Assembly: GCA_907163375.1 (NCBI GenBank)
Contig: CAJQUW010015664.1
Coordinates: forward strand, 1-64,000
Direction of reading: 5' to 3'
Source of the DNA: Prostheceraeus crozeri
Lineage: Eukaryota > Platyhelminthes > Polycladida > Euryleptidae
Length of the DNA stretch: 64,000 nucleotides
In this document: positions 63,955 to 64,000 of the stretch, one piece after another
Numbering within the stretch: the first letter of the stretch is position 1
How the letters are laid out: each line of letters opens with the position of its first letter
Program-made: the position numbers and the translations under genes
Notes under the pieces: generated by a model
Database searches by the model: none
Told to the model about the DNA's origin: nothing
What the model saw: the letters and a program-made list of their open reading frames with translations, nothing else

Positions 63955-64000
63955 CGTTGGCGTGTTCCGACGCTGGTTGTTCCAGCTGCAGCAATGTCCA

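Overview
The window is eukaryotic, almost certainly an invertebrate metazoan. It is AT-rich, has short GT-AG introns and TATA boxes, and is built almost entirely of nested transposable elements: hAT, CR1/Jockey-like LINEs, Penelope-like elements (PLEs), piggyBac, a Gypsy-like LTR element, MITEs and a Maverick/Polinton. I cannot name the species. No conserved host housekeeping gene is recognisable. The only good host-gene candidate is a small secreted protein at 56.6 kb. Most transposon genes carry stops or frameshifts.

Layout. 1-2.3 kb: nothing recognised. 2343-6161: a hAT element with an exact 8-bp target duplication, split by a LINE 3' fragment. 6.3-9.95 kb: a degraded LINE (ORF1, endonuclease, reverse transcriptase). 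12.28-13.13 kb: a PLE 3' end. 14404-39844: a Polinton (adintovirus-like virus/transposon). 39845-40130: a second PLE tail, directly abutting the Polinton. 40.14-49.35 kb: a LINE interrupted by a 6.84-kb element with 864-bp terminal inverted repeats (TIRs) that carries a nuclease-like gene, itself holding three or more further insertions. 49.66-50.94 kb: a foldback palindrome. 51.48-52.16 kb: a piggyBac transposase tail. 53.67-54.39 kb: a TIR element with internal tandem repeats. 54.46-55.25 kb: a PLE 3' end. 56.2 kb: a tRNA-like sequence. 57.2-58.15 kb: a PLE remnant. 58.16-59.13 kb: a hAT remnant. 59.38-60.39 kb: an inverted relative of the insert at 41.5 kb. 60.77-64.0 kb: a Gypsy-like gag-pol running off the right edge.

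The Polinton is the centre of interest. Its left part holds tandem TIR arrays, a coiled-coil gene with a 5' intron, and two small TATA-driven genes separated by 135-bp repeats. It then encodes protein-primed type DNA polymerase B, two related virion-associated proteins, two related small proteins, a TATA-binding-protein-like protein, an adenain-like protease, major capsid protein, a basic core-like protein, a retroviral-type integrase with chromodomain, a packaging ATPase, a pVI/pX-like membrane-active protein, zinc-binding proteins and an exonuclease-like protein. Replication, integration and virion functions are therefore all represented. Capsid protein, protease, ATPase and the TBP-like gene look open. 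Polymerase, integrase, one of the paired virion-associated proteins, the pVI-like protein and the coiled-coil gene are broken, either by decay or, for those next to homopolymers, by sequencing indels.

The strongest new observation is a two-repeat TBP-like protein inside a Polinton whose own genes carry clear TATA boxes, which suggests element-encoded promoter recognition. Others are ATG-only first exons on two Polinton genes, histone-mRNA-like stem-loops after two Polinton genes, and a long-TIR element carrying an XPG/FEN-like nuclease gene.
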